Of a stretch of 64,000 nt of DNA, positions 17,043 to 25,726 are shown in pieces; the first letter of the stretch is position 1, and each line of letters opens with the position of its first letter. The DNA comes from Pedobacter glucosidilyticus (GTDB lineage: Bacteria > Bacteroidota > Bacteroidia > Sphingobacteriales > Sphingobacteriaceae), in NCBI RefSeq assembly GCF_002483235.1, contig NZ_DLHN01000021.1, forward strand, positions 1 to 64,000. Direction: 5' to 3'. The position numbers and the translations under genes are program-made. Below the pieces are notes generated by a model. That model was not told where the DNA came from. It saw only the letters and a list, made by a program, of their open reading frames with translations, and did no database searches.

Positions 17043-18272
17043 ATGGTGAATTTAAGATATAAAAAAAGCGTTTTTGTAATAATGCTCTCGCTTATAGCTG
17101 TAATTTCTTCTTGCGAACTTTTTACCGATAAAAAAGCACATGAGCATACCACGCAATATACTTGCCCCATGCATCCAGAAATTATCAAGGATGAATTTGG
17201 CAGCTGCCCAATTTGCAAGATGGATTTAGTGCCTAAAATAACCGAGGCAGAGCAGGTAAAAGATGTAAGTTTAGAAAGTTTACTACAACCTACCAATAGT
17301 TTGGTAGTTTCTAAAATAGGCCTAACTAAAATCAGCGAAAGCGAAGAAGAAATAACGATTGATGCTTTAGGCTTTACCGCTTACAATGATAATTATACAG
17401 GTACGGTATCGGCAAGATTTGGTGGGAGAATAGAAAAAATGTATCTGAAATATAATTTTCAGGATGTAAGCAAAGGGCAAAAAGTATTAGAACTTTACAG
17501 TCCGGAGATGCTTACCGCACAAGAGGAGCTGTTATTCTTGGTGAAAAATGATGCTGAAAACGAAGTGTTAATTCAAGCTGCTAAACAAAAATTACAGCTA
17601 TTAGGTGTATCTGCTCAGCAAATTAATCAAATCATTAAAACTAAGAAAAGCAATTTTACATTGCCGGTTTACAGTGCTTATACCGGGCATATCCATGATG
17701 TGAGTGAGCCTGAACAAGCTATGGCAGCTAGTGCTGCAACCAGTCAGTTACAGTTAAGAAGCGGGATGTATGTAAATAAAGGAGATTTTCTTTTTAAAGT
17801 ATACAACCCCGAGCATTTATGGGTATTGGTTGATATTTACACGCACCAGCAAAAGATGTTGAAAGTGGGTTCGCCAGTAAGCCTTACCGTAGAAACGCAT
17901 CCTGATAAGCCTATTCAAGCTAAAATAAATTTTATTGAGCCTTTCTTTAGAGAGGGAGCTAAAACGATTAAGGCGAGGATCAATATTGATAATCCGAAAT
18001 TACATTTGCCCGTTGGAGCACAGGTAAAGGCAACAATTAAAGCCGAAACTTTATCTGGAAAATGGTTACCAGAAACAGCCGTGATCAGCCTAGGAATGAA
18101 TGAGGTAGTGATGCTGAAAACAGCCGCTGGTTTTAAAGTACATGAAGTAGAAACCGGTTACAAAGGGAATGCTAAAGTACAAATACTAAAGGGGCTTACG
18201 GCTAATGATGAAGTGGCTGTAAATGCTCAATACTTAATAGATAGTGAAAGTTTTATCGCAATTAAACCATAA
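17043..18272 (+). CDS. RND periplasmic adaptor (CusB-like), first copy, with heavy-metal-binding domain
   Basis: 409 residues. N-terminal lipoprotein signal with lipobox ISSC (Cys24), then the metal-binding motif YTCPMHPEIIKDEFGSCP, continuing ICKMDLV (about 38-66). The adaptor core follows: a barrel-sandwich half motif (TVSARFGGRIEKMYLKYNFQ, then VSKGQKVLELYSPE), a helical hairpin (LLFLVKNDAENEVLIQAAKQ), and the beta-barrel and membrane-proximal domains (LPVGAQVKATIKAE). It links the RND pump to the TolC-like channel and may present metal to the pump. Its stop is one base before the start of the second adaptor gene. Confidence 0.9.
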   Translation: MVNLRYKKSVFVIMLSLIAVISSCELFTDKKAHEHTTQYTCPMHPEIIKDEFGSCPICKMDLVPKITEAEQVKDVSLESLLQPTNSLVVSKIGLTKISESEEEITIDALGFTAYNDNYTGTVSARFGGRIEKMYLKYNFQDVSKGQKVLELYSPEMLTAQEELLFLVKNDAENEVLIQAAKQKLQLLGVSAQQINQIIKTKKSNFTLPVYSAYTGHIHDVSEPEQAMAASAATSQLQLRSGMYVNKGDFLFKVYNPEHLWVLVDIYTHQQKMLKVGSPVSLTVETHPDKPIQAKINFIEPFFREGAKTIKARINIDNPKLHLPVGAQVKATIKAETLSGKWLPETAVISLGMNEVVMLKTAAGFKVHEVETGYKGNAKVQILKGLTANDEVAVNAQYLIDSESFIAIKP

Positions 18273-18273
18273 G

Positions 18274-19446
18274 ATGAAAATATTAAAATTGATTTCGCTT
18301 GCTGTTTTAATTGTTTTATCAGCCTGTAGCGGCGATAAAAAAAATACAGCAGATAGTAATACCTATTATACCTGCTCCATGCATCCACAAATTATGGAGC
18401 CAGAGCCGGGTACTTGTGCCATTTGTAAAATGGATTTAATTGCGGTTCAAAAAAATGCTAGTAAAAAGGTGAACGAGTTGATGTTAAGCGACCAGCAAAT
18501 TCAGTTAGGGAATATCCAAACAGATACAGTAAAAGCAGGTGGCGTAAACACAGAAATTACCGTTACAGCAACTTTAAACACCGATGAAAATTTACAAGAA
18601 GCTATCAGTGCAAAAGTTGCGGGTAGGGTAGAGCGTTTGTACATCAAAAATATAGGTGATTTTGTTCCTGCAGGAGCTAAGCTGATGGATATTTACAGTG
18701 AGGAGTTGAACAGTGCTAAACAAGAGTATCTGGCAGCTTTAGAAAAGCAACAAGAATTCAAAAGCGGTTTGATAGATTATGGTCGTTTATTGCAAAGCGC
18801 AAAGCAAAAATTATTGTTGTGGGGGATGACAACACAGCAGATTAAAACGCTGGCGGCACAAAAGAAAATAGATGATTTGACTACTTTTTACAGTAAAAAA
18901 GGAGGTTACATTACTGAACTTATGGTTACCGAGGGCGATTATGTGATGGAAGGTTCCTTAATTTTAAAACTGGCAGATTTATCTAATTTATGGGCAGAAG
19001 CTCAGCTTTATGCCTCACAATTAGCACAAGTTAACTTGAAACAAACCGTAAAAGTTAGCATTCCAGATTTTCCTGAAAAAGAAATGATGGGTCGTGTTGA
19101 TTTTCAAAACCCTGAAATTAATGCAAACAGCAGGGTGAATTTGGTTAGGATTAATGTGAAGAATAACGATTTACAATTAAAACCTGGCATGCTGGCCTAT
19201 GTAAAACTCAAAGGTAAAACCTCTGAAGGCATATCGCTACCCATAAATGCGGTACTTAGAAACGGCAAAACCAATGTGGTTTGGCTAAAAACGGGTAAAA
19301 ATACCTATACCAAAAAAGAAGTTATGATAGGTTTAGAAAACAGTAACCAAATAGAAATTAAAGAAGGTATAAAAATAGGCGATTTGGTGGTTACCAAAGG
19401 GGCTTATCTATTAAACAGCGAATTAACATTTAAACAAGGGAGTTAG
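18274..19446 (+). CDS. RND periplasmic adaptor (CusB-like), second copy, with heavy-metal-binding domain
   Basis: 390 residues from ATG 18274, which directly follows the previous stop; the frame extends upstream to 18244 but would overlap the first adaptor. Lipobox LSAC (Cys18) and the metal motif YTCSMHPQIMEPEPGTCA, continuing ICKMDLI, are present. Core adaptor blocks are AISAKVAGRVERLYIKNIGD, a hairpin (SAKQEYLAALEKQQEFKSGL) and LKPGMLAYVKLKG. It is a clear paralogue of the preceding gene but well diverged. Two adaptors may form a hetero-oligomer or serve different stages. The coding sequence ends inside a strong terminator palindrome. Confidence 0.9.
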   Translation: MKILKLISLAVLIVLSACSGDKKNTADSNTYYTCSMHPQIMEPEPGTCAICKMDLIAVQKNASKKVNELMLSDQQIQLGNIQTDTVKAGGVNTEITVTATLNTDENLQEAISAKVAGRVERLYIKNIGDFVPAGAKLMDIYSEELNSAKQEYLAALEKQQEFKSGLIDYGRLLQSAKQKLLLWGMTTQQIKTLAAQKKIDDLTTFYSKKGGYITELMVTEGDYVMEGSLILKLADLSNLWAEAQLYASQLAQVNLKQTVKVSIPDFPEKEMMGRVDFQNPEINANSRVNLVRINVKNNDLQLKPGMLAYVKLKGKTSEGISLPINAVLRNGKTNVVWLKTGKNTYTKKEVMIGLENSNQIEIKEGIKIGDLVVTKGAYLLNSELTFKQGS

Positions 19447-19467
19447 CCTAGGCTAACTCCCTTGTTT
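19432..19467 (+). terminator. Strong terminator closing the metal-efflux operon
   Basis: A perfect 17-bp inverted repeat, AAACAAGGGAGTTAGCC (19432-19448) and GGCTAACTCCCTTGTTT (19451-19467), with only TA between the arms; the TAG stop codon at 19444-19446 lies in the left arm. A short T run (GTTTTC) follows. Confidence 0.85.
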
Positions 19468-19766
19468 TCAAAAATTATCCTTCATACCTCTCTCCTCCAG
19501 ACGTCTATATAGCTTATTAAAATTGCATGGCTTTACAATTTTAAATTACAATTTCTATACCTTAAACACTCAATCACTTGCTTTTGCTAAAATCCTCACA
19601 AACACGTTAATATGAGGTAATTCTTTGCCAAGATGACATACTTTTTTCAATAGAATATATCTCATATTTGATAAAAGACCAATCATTATAAATCTTATTT
19701 CTTGTATAAAAGCCAACATCAATTGGGTATTACAAGATAGGAATAGGCAAACCAATTAACTCAGAT
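19468..19766. other. Intergenic region between the efflux operon and the polysaccharide-lyase cluster
   Basis: About 300 AT-rich bases with no credible gene. It holds an inverted repeat TTAAAATTG (19517-19525) / CAATTTTAA (19536-19544). A CATATTTG, one base off the -7 consensus, occurs near 19664-19671 about 95 bases before the next ATG and may be the promoter of the secreted-protein genes. Confidence 0.4.
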
Positions 19767-20594
19767 ATGAAATCAATTTTTACACTAATTTTTGCTTGTG
19801 TACTCTGTACATCATTAAAAGCTCAACCTTGGAGCTATAACTTTGGCAGCCAGAAAGGTGTTTTTAGCAACACTGTTGTGTCAAGCTCATCAAAAAGTAA
19901 TTTATTAAAGCCAGCATCAGGTGGTGTAGCTCGCTTAAGACATATCGATAGCATAGGATATGCTGAATATGTACAGCAAGCCAATGGTTCTGCTTTAAGA
20001 ATGAACGCTTCGGCTACAGGTTCTGGGACTAAATTTTCTATTTATGATTTTCCTGCAACTACTGTATTAGACTTAAGTTTTAAACTTAGGTTTGAAACAG
20101 GTTCAAGTGGGAGTTTTTTTATTGGGATTGGTAATCATACCACAGAGGGTTCATTCTTTTCTAATAACAGTAATGTAAATCAAGAAAAAGATAAAGTTTT
20201 TACAGGTTTAAGAATAGATTTAAAAGCCAATCCGGTAAATCATACCTTACGTTATATAGAAGGCACTACCTATACAGGTATCAGTAGTAAGCTAAATCCA
20301 ATTGTAGCATTAGAAAACAGTAAGGATTATCAGGTGCAGATACTGTGTAACAATAGCACCAATACTGCTACTTACCAAAAAAGTGGTTCAAATTATACCA
20401 TAGAGCCACAAAAATACCATGTTTGGATAAACGGGATACAAATTTTAAAAGCAACAGCTGATGCTAATTTCAGTGTTTATCAAGCTAGCGCTAAAGAGAC
20501 TAATTTGAATGCTTTCGGCTTGTTTTTTAACAATACAAAAGATAAAGCTGCCGCTTTAGTTGATGATTTTATCTACAGCAATAAACTTCCATAA
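19767..20594 (+). CDS. Secreted protein of unknown family, paralogue of the next gene
   Basis: 275 residues with a signal peptide (MKSIFTLIFACVLCTSLKA) cleaved before QPWSYNFG. I recognise no named domain; the alternating hydrophobic pattern and many Ser/Thr/Asn suggest a beta-sandwich, as in carbohydrate-binding modules or concanavalin-like folds. Shared landmarks with the next gene are QPW.Y.F, ARLRH, SALR, GSGTKFSIY, GSFFIGIG / GNFFVCVG, YTI.P..YH.W and NAF..F.N.T. It has no T9SS C-terminal sorting domain, unlike its neighbour. Position immediately upstream of two polysaccharide lyases suggests a glycan-related role (inference). Confidence 0.8.
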   Translation: MKSIFTLIFACVLCTSLKAQPWSYNFGSQKGVFSNTVVSSSSKSNLLKPASGGVARLRHIDSIGYAEYVQQANGSALRMNASATGSGTKFSIYDFPATTVLDLSFKLRFETGSSGSFFIGIGNHTTEGSFFSNNSNVNQEKDKVFTGLRIDLKANPVNHTLRYIEGTTYTGISSKLNPIVALENSKDYQVQILCNNSTNTATYQKSGSNYTIEPQKYHVWINGIQILKATADANFSVYQASAKETNLNAFGLFFNNTKDKAAALVDDFIYSNKLP

Positions 20595-20624
20595 ACTATA
20601 ATAAACCATTTAAAACTATTTGAT

Positions 20625-22064
20625 ATGAAAAAAAACTTACTTCTTATGTTTTTGATAGGGCTGGTATGTGGTGTACATGCACAACCTTGGACTTATGATT
20701 TTGCTACAGCCACAGGTACAACAACGGCTACCTTAACTTCTAATTCTTCATCAACATTTCTTCCTAAACCTGTTACCAATAATAATGATGTTATAGCTAG
20801 ATTAAGACATGTAGGAAATCCATTAGGATATTTTGAAATGGTGAACTCTGGAGCAAGTTTTATTTCAGGATCTGCTTTACGAACTTACAGTGCAGGTAGT
20901 GGTTCTGGAACTAAATTTAGTATTTATGGGATTCCATCTCGGTCTCGTTATTTTGATTTAGCATTTGATTTCCAAGTTATATCTGGTGCAACAGGAAACT
21001 TTTTTGTTTGCGTTGGAGCAGACGGCGTTTCACCTTCGTTAACGGATAATTTTTTTAATGACAATTCAACTGCTGATATTGCTGATACTGTTTTTACTTA
21101 TGTGAGATTAAATTTTGGTTCACCTAATCATGCTTTCAGAATTGGAAATTATCCTTCAGGTGGTGGAAGTTTAGTACAAACTACTTTAAGTACCAGCTTA
21201 AACCCTAGCATAAGTGCTATCAATAATAGTACAGCTGGTCGACTAAGATTATTGTGTAATGCTTCTAATAATAGTGTTCAATATACTATTGCTGGTACTA
21301 ATTATACCATTACTCCTCGTTCTTACCATATTTGGTTTGGTAATAATCAACTCCTTTCTGCTGCGGATAATCCAAACTTTGGTCAAGCTAACCCTGATTT
21401 TCCTGCTCTAAATAGGTTAAATGCTTTTGCCATATTTAGTAATGGTACTACAGATAATGCTAATTTTATTGTAGATAACTTTGCCTACAACAATACCTTA
21501 CCTAGTTTGGTGGTTTTACCAGTTTCTTTAACATCATTTACTGCTAAAAAAAGTAATAACCAAATACAATTAGCTTGGTCTACAGCTTCAGAAAGTCAAA
21601 ACTCTCATTTTGAGATAGAGCGTTCTGTAAACGGAACCGATTTTGTGAAGATTGGAGAAAGAAAAGGAGCAGGCAATAGCTCTTCGGTATTAAACTATAG
21701 CTTTTTAGATAACAATCCTGCTAACGGTACCAATTACTACCGTTTAAAACAAGTAGATTTTAACGGTAAATTTGAGTATTCTAATATTGAAGCAGCTTCA
21801 TTAGCTTCCACAGAAGAATTAGCGCTTAAATATTTAACAGATAAAGATAACAGTCAGGTTAAGTTTGAAATAAATACTCAGAAAAGCGCTAATGGGTCTT
21901 TAGTAATCTATGATTTATCCGGCAGAAGAGTAGCCAAACAAGATTTGTTGCTAAAACAAGGTTCAAATTTGGTTTCTTTATCCATGCTGAATTTAAACTC
22001 AGGTATATATTTTGCTGCCTGCCAGGTTGATGGTAAAGTAGTGAGCCAAAAGTTTGTAAGATAA
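20625..22064 (+). CDS. T9SS-secreted protein with the same unknown domain plus type A sorting domain
   Basis: 479 residues. Signal peptide MKKNLLLMFLIGLVCGVHA precedes QPWTYDFA. Residues about 20-285 are a paralogue of the full preceding protein. A linker VLPVSLTSFTAKKSNNQI opens a fibronectin-like segment found before many T9SS sorting domains (WSTASESQNSHFEIERS), and the final 75 residues are a type A C-terminal sorting domain (LVIYDLSGRRVAKQDL..LNSGIYFA..VSQKFVR). The protein is therefore exported through the type IX system and probably attached to the surface. A long-armed hairpin follows the stop. Binding specificity is unknown. Confidence 0.85.
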   Translation: MKKNLLLMFLIGLVCGVHAQPWTYDFATATGTTTATLTSNSSSTFLPKPVTNNNDVIARLRHVGNPLGYFEMVNSGASFISGSALRTYSAGSGSGTKFSIYGIPSRSRYFDLAFDFQVISGATGNFFVCVGADGVSPSLTDNFFNDNSTADIADTVFTYVRLNFGSPNHAFRIGNYPSGGGSLVQTTLSTSLNPSISAINNSTAGRLRLLCNASNNSVQYTIAGTNYTITPRSYHIWFGNNQLLSAADNPNFGQANPDFPALNRLNAFAIFSNGTTDNANFIVDNFAYNNTLPSLVVLPVSLTSFTAKKSNNQIQLAWSTASESQNSHFEIERSVNGTDFVKIGERKGAGNSSSVLNYSFLDNNPANGTNYYRLKQVDFNGKFEYSNIEAASLASTEELALKYLTDKDNSQVKFEINTQKSANGSLVIYDLSGRRVAKQDLLLKQGSNLVSLSMLNLNSGIYFAACQVDGKVVSQKFVR

Positions 22065-22082
22065 TACAAATGTTTAGGTATG

Positions 22083-22209
22083 AAAAGAGGCTGTTTCAAA
22101 CCATTATATGGTGCCAGGCAGAGCGGAGTTAAAGCCTTTTCTGAGTATATCATAGAACATTCCGATTACGCTCGGGATGGCAATTACGATTTTTGAAACA
22201 GTCTCTTTT
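22083..22209. repeat. Long-spaced inverted repeat (MITE-like or mobile terminator)
   Basis: Arms AAAAGAGGCTGTTTCAAA (22083-22100) and TTTGAAACAGTCTCTTTT (22192-22209) pair over 17 of 18 positions, with the mismatch a G-U pair in RNA, around a 91-base spacer that has its own partial symmetry. Right after the T9SS gene stop, it probably terminates transcription. Related arms occur at 29870-29945. Confidence 0.7.
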
Positions 22210-22310
22210 TGATGGACTTCAATATGTATAATTTATTTTTAAACCCGATGAAGCAGTATCCATAAAAATCAAAAAGCAGTTTAATAAATCCAAAACTTAA
22301 CTTGGCATAC

Positions 22311-23663
22311 ATGAAAAAAAATATCATCAAAATCTTATTCATCATTGGCTTAAGCAATGCTATTATGGTTCATGGTAGTACGCCTAAATTGGGTTCTGGC
22401 ATAGAAGAGAAAGCACTTTTAGAAGGAAAGATTTATAAAATTAAATCTGCTGCCGAGTTAAATGCTTTAGTATTAAAACCCGGAGATAAGGTGGTGATGC
22501 AAGCCTCTGATTGGTCTAACCAACAACTGAATTTTAAAGGAAAAGGAACCAAAGAGCAGCCAATTACTTTAACCACAGCAAACCCGGGTGCAATAAAACT
22601 GACGGGAAGTTCTAATTTGAAAATTGATGGAGAATGGCTTTTAGTAGATGGTTTGGCTTTCGCCGATGGTTACCTAGATAAGGGGCATGTTATTTATTTT
22701 TCAACAACATCATCAAACTGTAGGTTAACTAATAGCAGTATTATCAATTATAATCCGCCTTCACGAGAAACTGATTATAAATGGATTTCTTTATACGGAA
22801 GCTACAATAGGGTAGACCATTGCGAATTTACGGGTAAAACCCACCAAGGTACAACATTAGTAGTTTGGTTGGCAGATAAGCCTAACTATCATCAGATAGA
22901 CCATAATTATTTTGGTCCTCGTCCGCCTTTAGAGGCTAACGGAGGCGAAACCATTAGAATTGGTACTAGCGATTGGTCTATGCATGATTCTTACACACAG
23001 GTATCTCATAATATTTTTGATAAATGCGATGGAGAAACAGAGATTATTTCCATAAAATCTGGTCATAATACCATAAAAAGCAATTTGTTTTACGAGTGTG
23101 ATGGAACCTTAACTTTTAGACATGGTAATTTTTCTGAGGTATTGGATAATTATTTCATCGGTAACAAAAAGAAAAATACAGGCGGTATCAGAATCATCGG
23201 TGAAAACCAAAAAGTAGAAGGTAATTATTTACAAGGCTTAAGCGGAACAGGTTTAAGAGCTGCTATTTCTGTGATGAATGCTGTTGAGAAACCAAAACTT
23301 AATGAGTATTGGCAAGTGAAAAATGCTGTGATTAGCAAAAATATTATAGCAGATTGTACAGAGGCTTTTAATTTGGGTTCGGGTAAAAATGCTACCCGTG
23401 TTTTGATGCCAGATGGCGTTAAAATTACAGAGAATTATATCGCTAATCCTCAAAGGCTCATGACTTTTGAAGATCAGCCTAAGAACTTACAATTGGAAAA
23501 CAATCAGCTGGTGGGAGCTACTTTAACCCAAGGTTTTGTGAAAGCCAAACAAGAATTGATAAAATCTAACGGAGTTTGGCAATTGAAAAATAACTTGAAA
23601 AAGCCATTTTGGTTAACAGAAAGGGTAGGGCCAGCTTGGAAAGTTGCAAGAAATAATTTTTAA
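22311..23663 (+). CDS. Polysaccharide lyase family 6 (alginate lyase / chondroitinase-B fold)
   Basis: 450 residues from the ATG at 22311 ([20 protein letters not shown] signal). PL6 enzymes cleave uronate polysaccharides, usually alginate, by beta-elimination on a parallel beta-helix. The helix repeats are visible as recurring N.I..N.F strands. The catalytic pair appears as Lys249 in [15 protein letters not shown] and Arg270 in [11 protein letters not shown]; the 21-residue spacing equals that of characterised PL6 and chondroitinase B enzymes (established knowledge). Followed by a second lyase gene 83 bases downstream. Alginate is the likeliest substrate, with dermatan-type glycans less likely. 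Confidence 0.88.
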   Translation: MKKNIIKILFIIGLSNAIMVHGSTPKLGSGIEEKALLEGKIYKIKSAAELNALVLKPGDKVVMQASDWSNQQLNFKGKGTKEQPITLTTANPGAIKLTGSSNLKIDGEWLLVDGLAFADGYLDKGHVIYFSTTSSNCRLTNSSIINYNPPSRETDYKWISLYGSYNRVDHCEFTGKTHQGTTLVVWLADKPNYHQIDHNYFGPRPPLEANGGETIRIGTSDWSMHDSYTQVSHNIFDKCDGETEIISIKSGHNTIKSNLFYECDGTLTFRHGNFSEVLDNYFIGNKKKNTGGIRIIGENQKVEGNYLQGLSGTGLRAAISVMNAVEKPKLNEYWQVKNAVISKNIIADCTEAFNLGSGKNATRVLMPDGVKITENYIANPQRLMTFEDQPKNLQLENNQLVGATLTQGFVKAKQELIKSNGVWQLKNNLKKPFWLTERVGPAWKVARNNF

Positions 23664-23682
23664 TTACCTACAAGTACTAAAT

Positions 23683-23713
23683 AAAGGGGTTATCGTTATT
23701 TAATCCCTTTTTT
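23683..23713 (+). terminator. Probable terminator after the PL6 gene
   Basis: AAAGGGGTTA (23683-23692) pairs with TAATCCCTTT (23701-23710) with one wobble, followed by a T run. It may only attenuate, since another lyase gene starts 34 bases later. Confidence 0.6.
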
Positions 23714-23746
23714 AAATGATATTTTAGCTTAAATATTAAACCAAAA

Positions 23747-24901
23747 ATGAACCGTATTTTAATCCTGATTTGCCTTTTGTTTTTAGGTTTTAGCGCTGAT
23801 GCTACTCCTCAGTTAGAAAAACAAATTACCCAAGTATTAAAAAAGCAAATTCTTGAAGAAGCTGCATGGGCTTTACAAGAGCAACCTGTTACCATAACAG
23901 CAAGCTCATCACCAAGAAGTGCTGGAGGTAAAAATGATTTCTACTCAGAAGGAGATTATTGGTGGCCAGATCCTCAAAACCCAGATGGACCTTACATACA
24001 AAAAGATGGTTTAACCAATCCAGATAATTTTGTTGCCCATCGTTTTGCGGTAATTAGGTTAGGGAAAATTATAGGTTCTTTAGCATCAGCTTATAAGCTT
24101 ACCGGAGATAAAAAATATACCAATCACGCTGTAAAACACCTGAAAGCTTGGTTTATAAATACTGATACGAAGATGAATCCTCATCTTTTATACGCTCAAG
24201 CTATAAAAGGGCGGTTTACAGGTCGTGGAATAGGTATTATTGATACTATTCATTTGATGGATGTTGCACAAGGTATAATCGTGATGCAAAAAGGAATTTT
24301 AGCAGAGGATTTAAAAGCCATTAAAGATTGGTTTGCCGCGTATTTAAACTGGTTGATGACACATCCATACGGTAAGGCAGAAATGGAAGCTAAAAATAAC
24401 CATGGCACTTGTTTTACCATGCAGGTAGCTTCTTTTGCTAAACTAACGGGGGATGAAAAGCTACAAGAATTTTGTAGAAATAGATATAAAACTGTTTTAT
24501 TACCCAATCAAATGGCGCTTGATGGAAGTTTCCCTTTAGAAATGGCTCGAACTAAACCTTATGGCTATTCTTTATTTAACTTAGATGCAATGGCTACCCT
24601 TTGCCAAATTTTATCAACCCCTCAAGATAATTTATGGGCTTTTAAAACTGCTGATGGTAAATCTATCCAAAAAGGTATAGCTTTTTTATATCCATACATC
24701 AAGGATAAAAGTAAATGGCCATTAAAACCCGATGTGATGTATTGGAACGATTGGCCTGTAGCACAACCAGCATTAGTTTTCGGGGCAAATGCTTTTAAAG
24801 AAAAAACATGGTTTAATACTTGGGTAGGCTTAAATCATCAACCTCAAGTAGAAGAAGTTGTTAGAAATTTAGTGATTAAATATCCTGTAATTTGGCTTTA
24901 A
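23747..24901 (+). CDS. Alginate-lyase superfamily protein (PL38/PL5-like)
   Basis: 384 residues with signal peptide MNRILILICLLFLGFSADA. The fold is the alpha/alpha toroid of the alginate lyase Pfam family: SSPRSAGGKNDFYSEGDYWW near the start, the DP-rich PDPQNPDGPYIQKDGL block, and the catalytic-type motif AKNNHGTCF with Asn218-His219. These features fit the group now classed as PL38 (glucuronan or mannuronate-type lyases) better than PL5, though family assignment needs a search. It is probably periplasmic. Paired with the PL6 gene, it would process oligosaccharides released from a uronate polymer. Confidence 0.82.
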   Translation: MNRILILICLLFLGFSADATPQLEKQITQVLKKQILEEAAWALQEQPVTITASSSPRSAGGKNDFYSEGDYWWPDPQNPDGPYIQKDGLTNPDNFVAHRFAVIRLGKIIGSLASAYKLTGDKKYTNHAVKHLKAWFINTDTKMNPHLLYAQAIKGRFTGRGIGIIDTIHLMDVAQGIIVMQKGILAEDLKAIKDWFAAYLNWLMTHPYGKAEMEAKNNHGTCFTMQVASFAKLTGDEKLQEFCRNRYKTVLLPNQMALDGSFPLEMARTKPYGYSLFNLDAMATLCQILSTPQDNLWAFKTADGKSIQKGIAFLYPYIKDKSKWPLKPDVMYWNDWPVAQPALVFGANAFKEKTWFNTWVGLNHQPQVEEVVRNLVIKYPVIWL

Positions 24902-25000
24902 GCGGAGATAATCTTTGTTAATGTATCATCATAAATCATCAAAAAATAACACCAAGAAGGTAAAAGCTTTATCTTAGAAAAAAATCATAGGTAAAAAATA

Positions 25001-25642
25001 ATGGCAAACCTTTCTGCAAACGATTATCTAAATAAATACTTCCCTCAGTTTGAACTAGCTTTAAAAGAAAAATTAGCACAGCATACCAGTATCAAAACTT
25101 TTGAAGCTGGCGAGTTGATGATGCAGCCTGGGCAGTATTTTCGTTCTACCATGCTGGTGGTAGATGGTAAAGTAAAATTATACAGACAAGGTGAAGATGG
25201 GGGTGAATTTTTTATGTACTATCTGGAGCCTGGTAATGCTTGTGCTTTGTCTTTAATTTGTGCTACCAAGCAAGAAACCAGCGAGGTAATGGCTAAAGCG
25301 GTAGAAAAAACCACGGTTTTAGCTATCCCTATAGAAATTATGGATGATTTGGTGCGTAATTATAAAACATGGTATTATTTTACACTAGAAACCTACAGAA
25401 ATCGTTTTGAAGAACTTTTACAAGTGATAGATAGCGTAGCGTTTAAAGGTTTAGATGAGCGTTTGCTATTTTACCTCAAGAAGCAAACAGAAAAGCTCAA
25501 TACCAAGCAATTACCTTTAACGCATCAAGAAATTGCAGCAGATTTAAACTCATCAAGAGAGGTAATATCCAGATTACTGAAAAAAATAGAACAACGTGGC
25601 GATGTTATCTTGCATCGTAATGCGGTAGAATGGTTAAAATAA
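25001..25642 (+). CDS. Crp/Fnr family transcriptional regulator
   Basis: 213 residues. Residues about 15-125 are a cyclic-nucleotide-binding-type beta-roll (FEAGELMMQPGQYFRSTMLV, then YLEPGNACALS); residues about 150-213 hold the helix-turn-helix LTHQEIAADLNSSREVISRL. The Arg-Ser/Thr pocket of cAMP-binding CRP is not present, so the signal may be redox or sulfur-based; Cys81 and Cys87 (GNACALSLICATK) are candidate sensor residues (inference). It lies directly upstream of a TauE/SafE transporter and a persulfide-metabolism operon, each preceded by a CRP-type palindrome, which makes it the likely regulator of both. Confidence 0.9.
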   Translation: MANLSANDYLNKYFPQFELALKEKLAQHTSIKTFEAGELMMQPGQYFRSTMLVVDGKVKLYRQGEDGGEFFMYYLEPGNACALSLICATKQETSEVMAKAVEKTTVLAIPIEIMDDLVRNYKTWYYFTLETYRNRFEELLQVIDSVAFKGLDERLLFYLKKQTEKLNTKQLPLTHQEIAADLNSSREVISRLLKKIEQRGDVILHRNAVEWLK

Positions 25643-25665
25643 TCTTTTGATGTTTTTCTTGAAGA

Positions 25666-25681
25666 TGTGACAAAAGTCACC
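25666..25681 (+). promoter_or_regulatory. CRP-type operator upstream of the TauE/SafE gene
   Basis: TGTGACAAAAGTCACC fits TGTGA-N6-TCACA with one mismatch; the inner GTGAC-AAAA-GTCAC is perfect. Its centre (25673.5) is 29.5 bases before the -7-like CATCTTTG at 25703-25710, about 40 bases before the predicted transcription start, a position typical of class II activation. Confidence 0.7.
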
Positions 25682-25702
25682 AATAAGCAGTAGCCATTGC
25701 AG

Positions 25703-25710
25703 CATCTTTG
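25703..25710 (+). promoter_or_regulatory. Probable -7 element (CATCTTTG) of the TauE/SafE gene
   Basis: Seven of eight matches to TAnnTTTG (nn free), 16 bases before the ATG, with the CRP-type site at the activator position upstream. Confidence 0.45.
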
Positions 25711-25726
25711 TTGTAAATTATAATAA

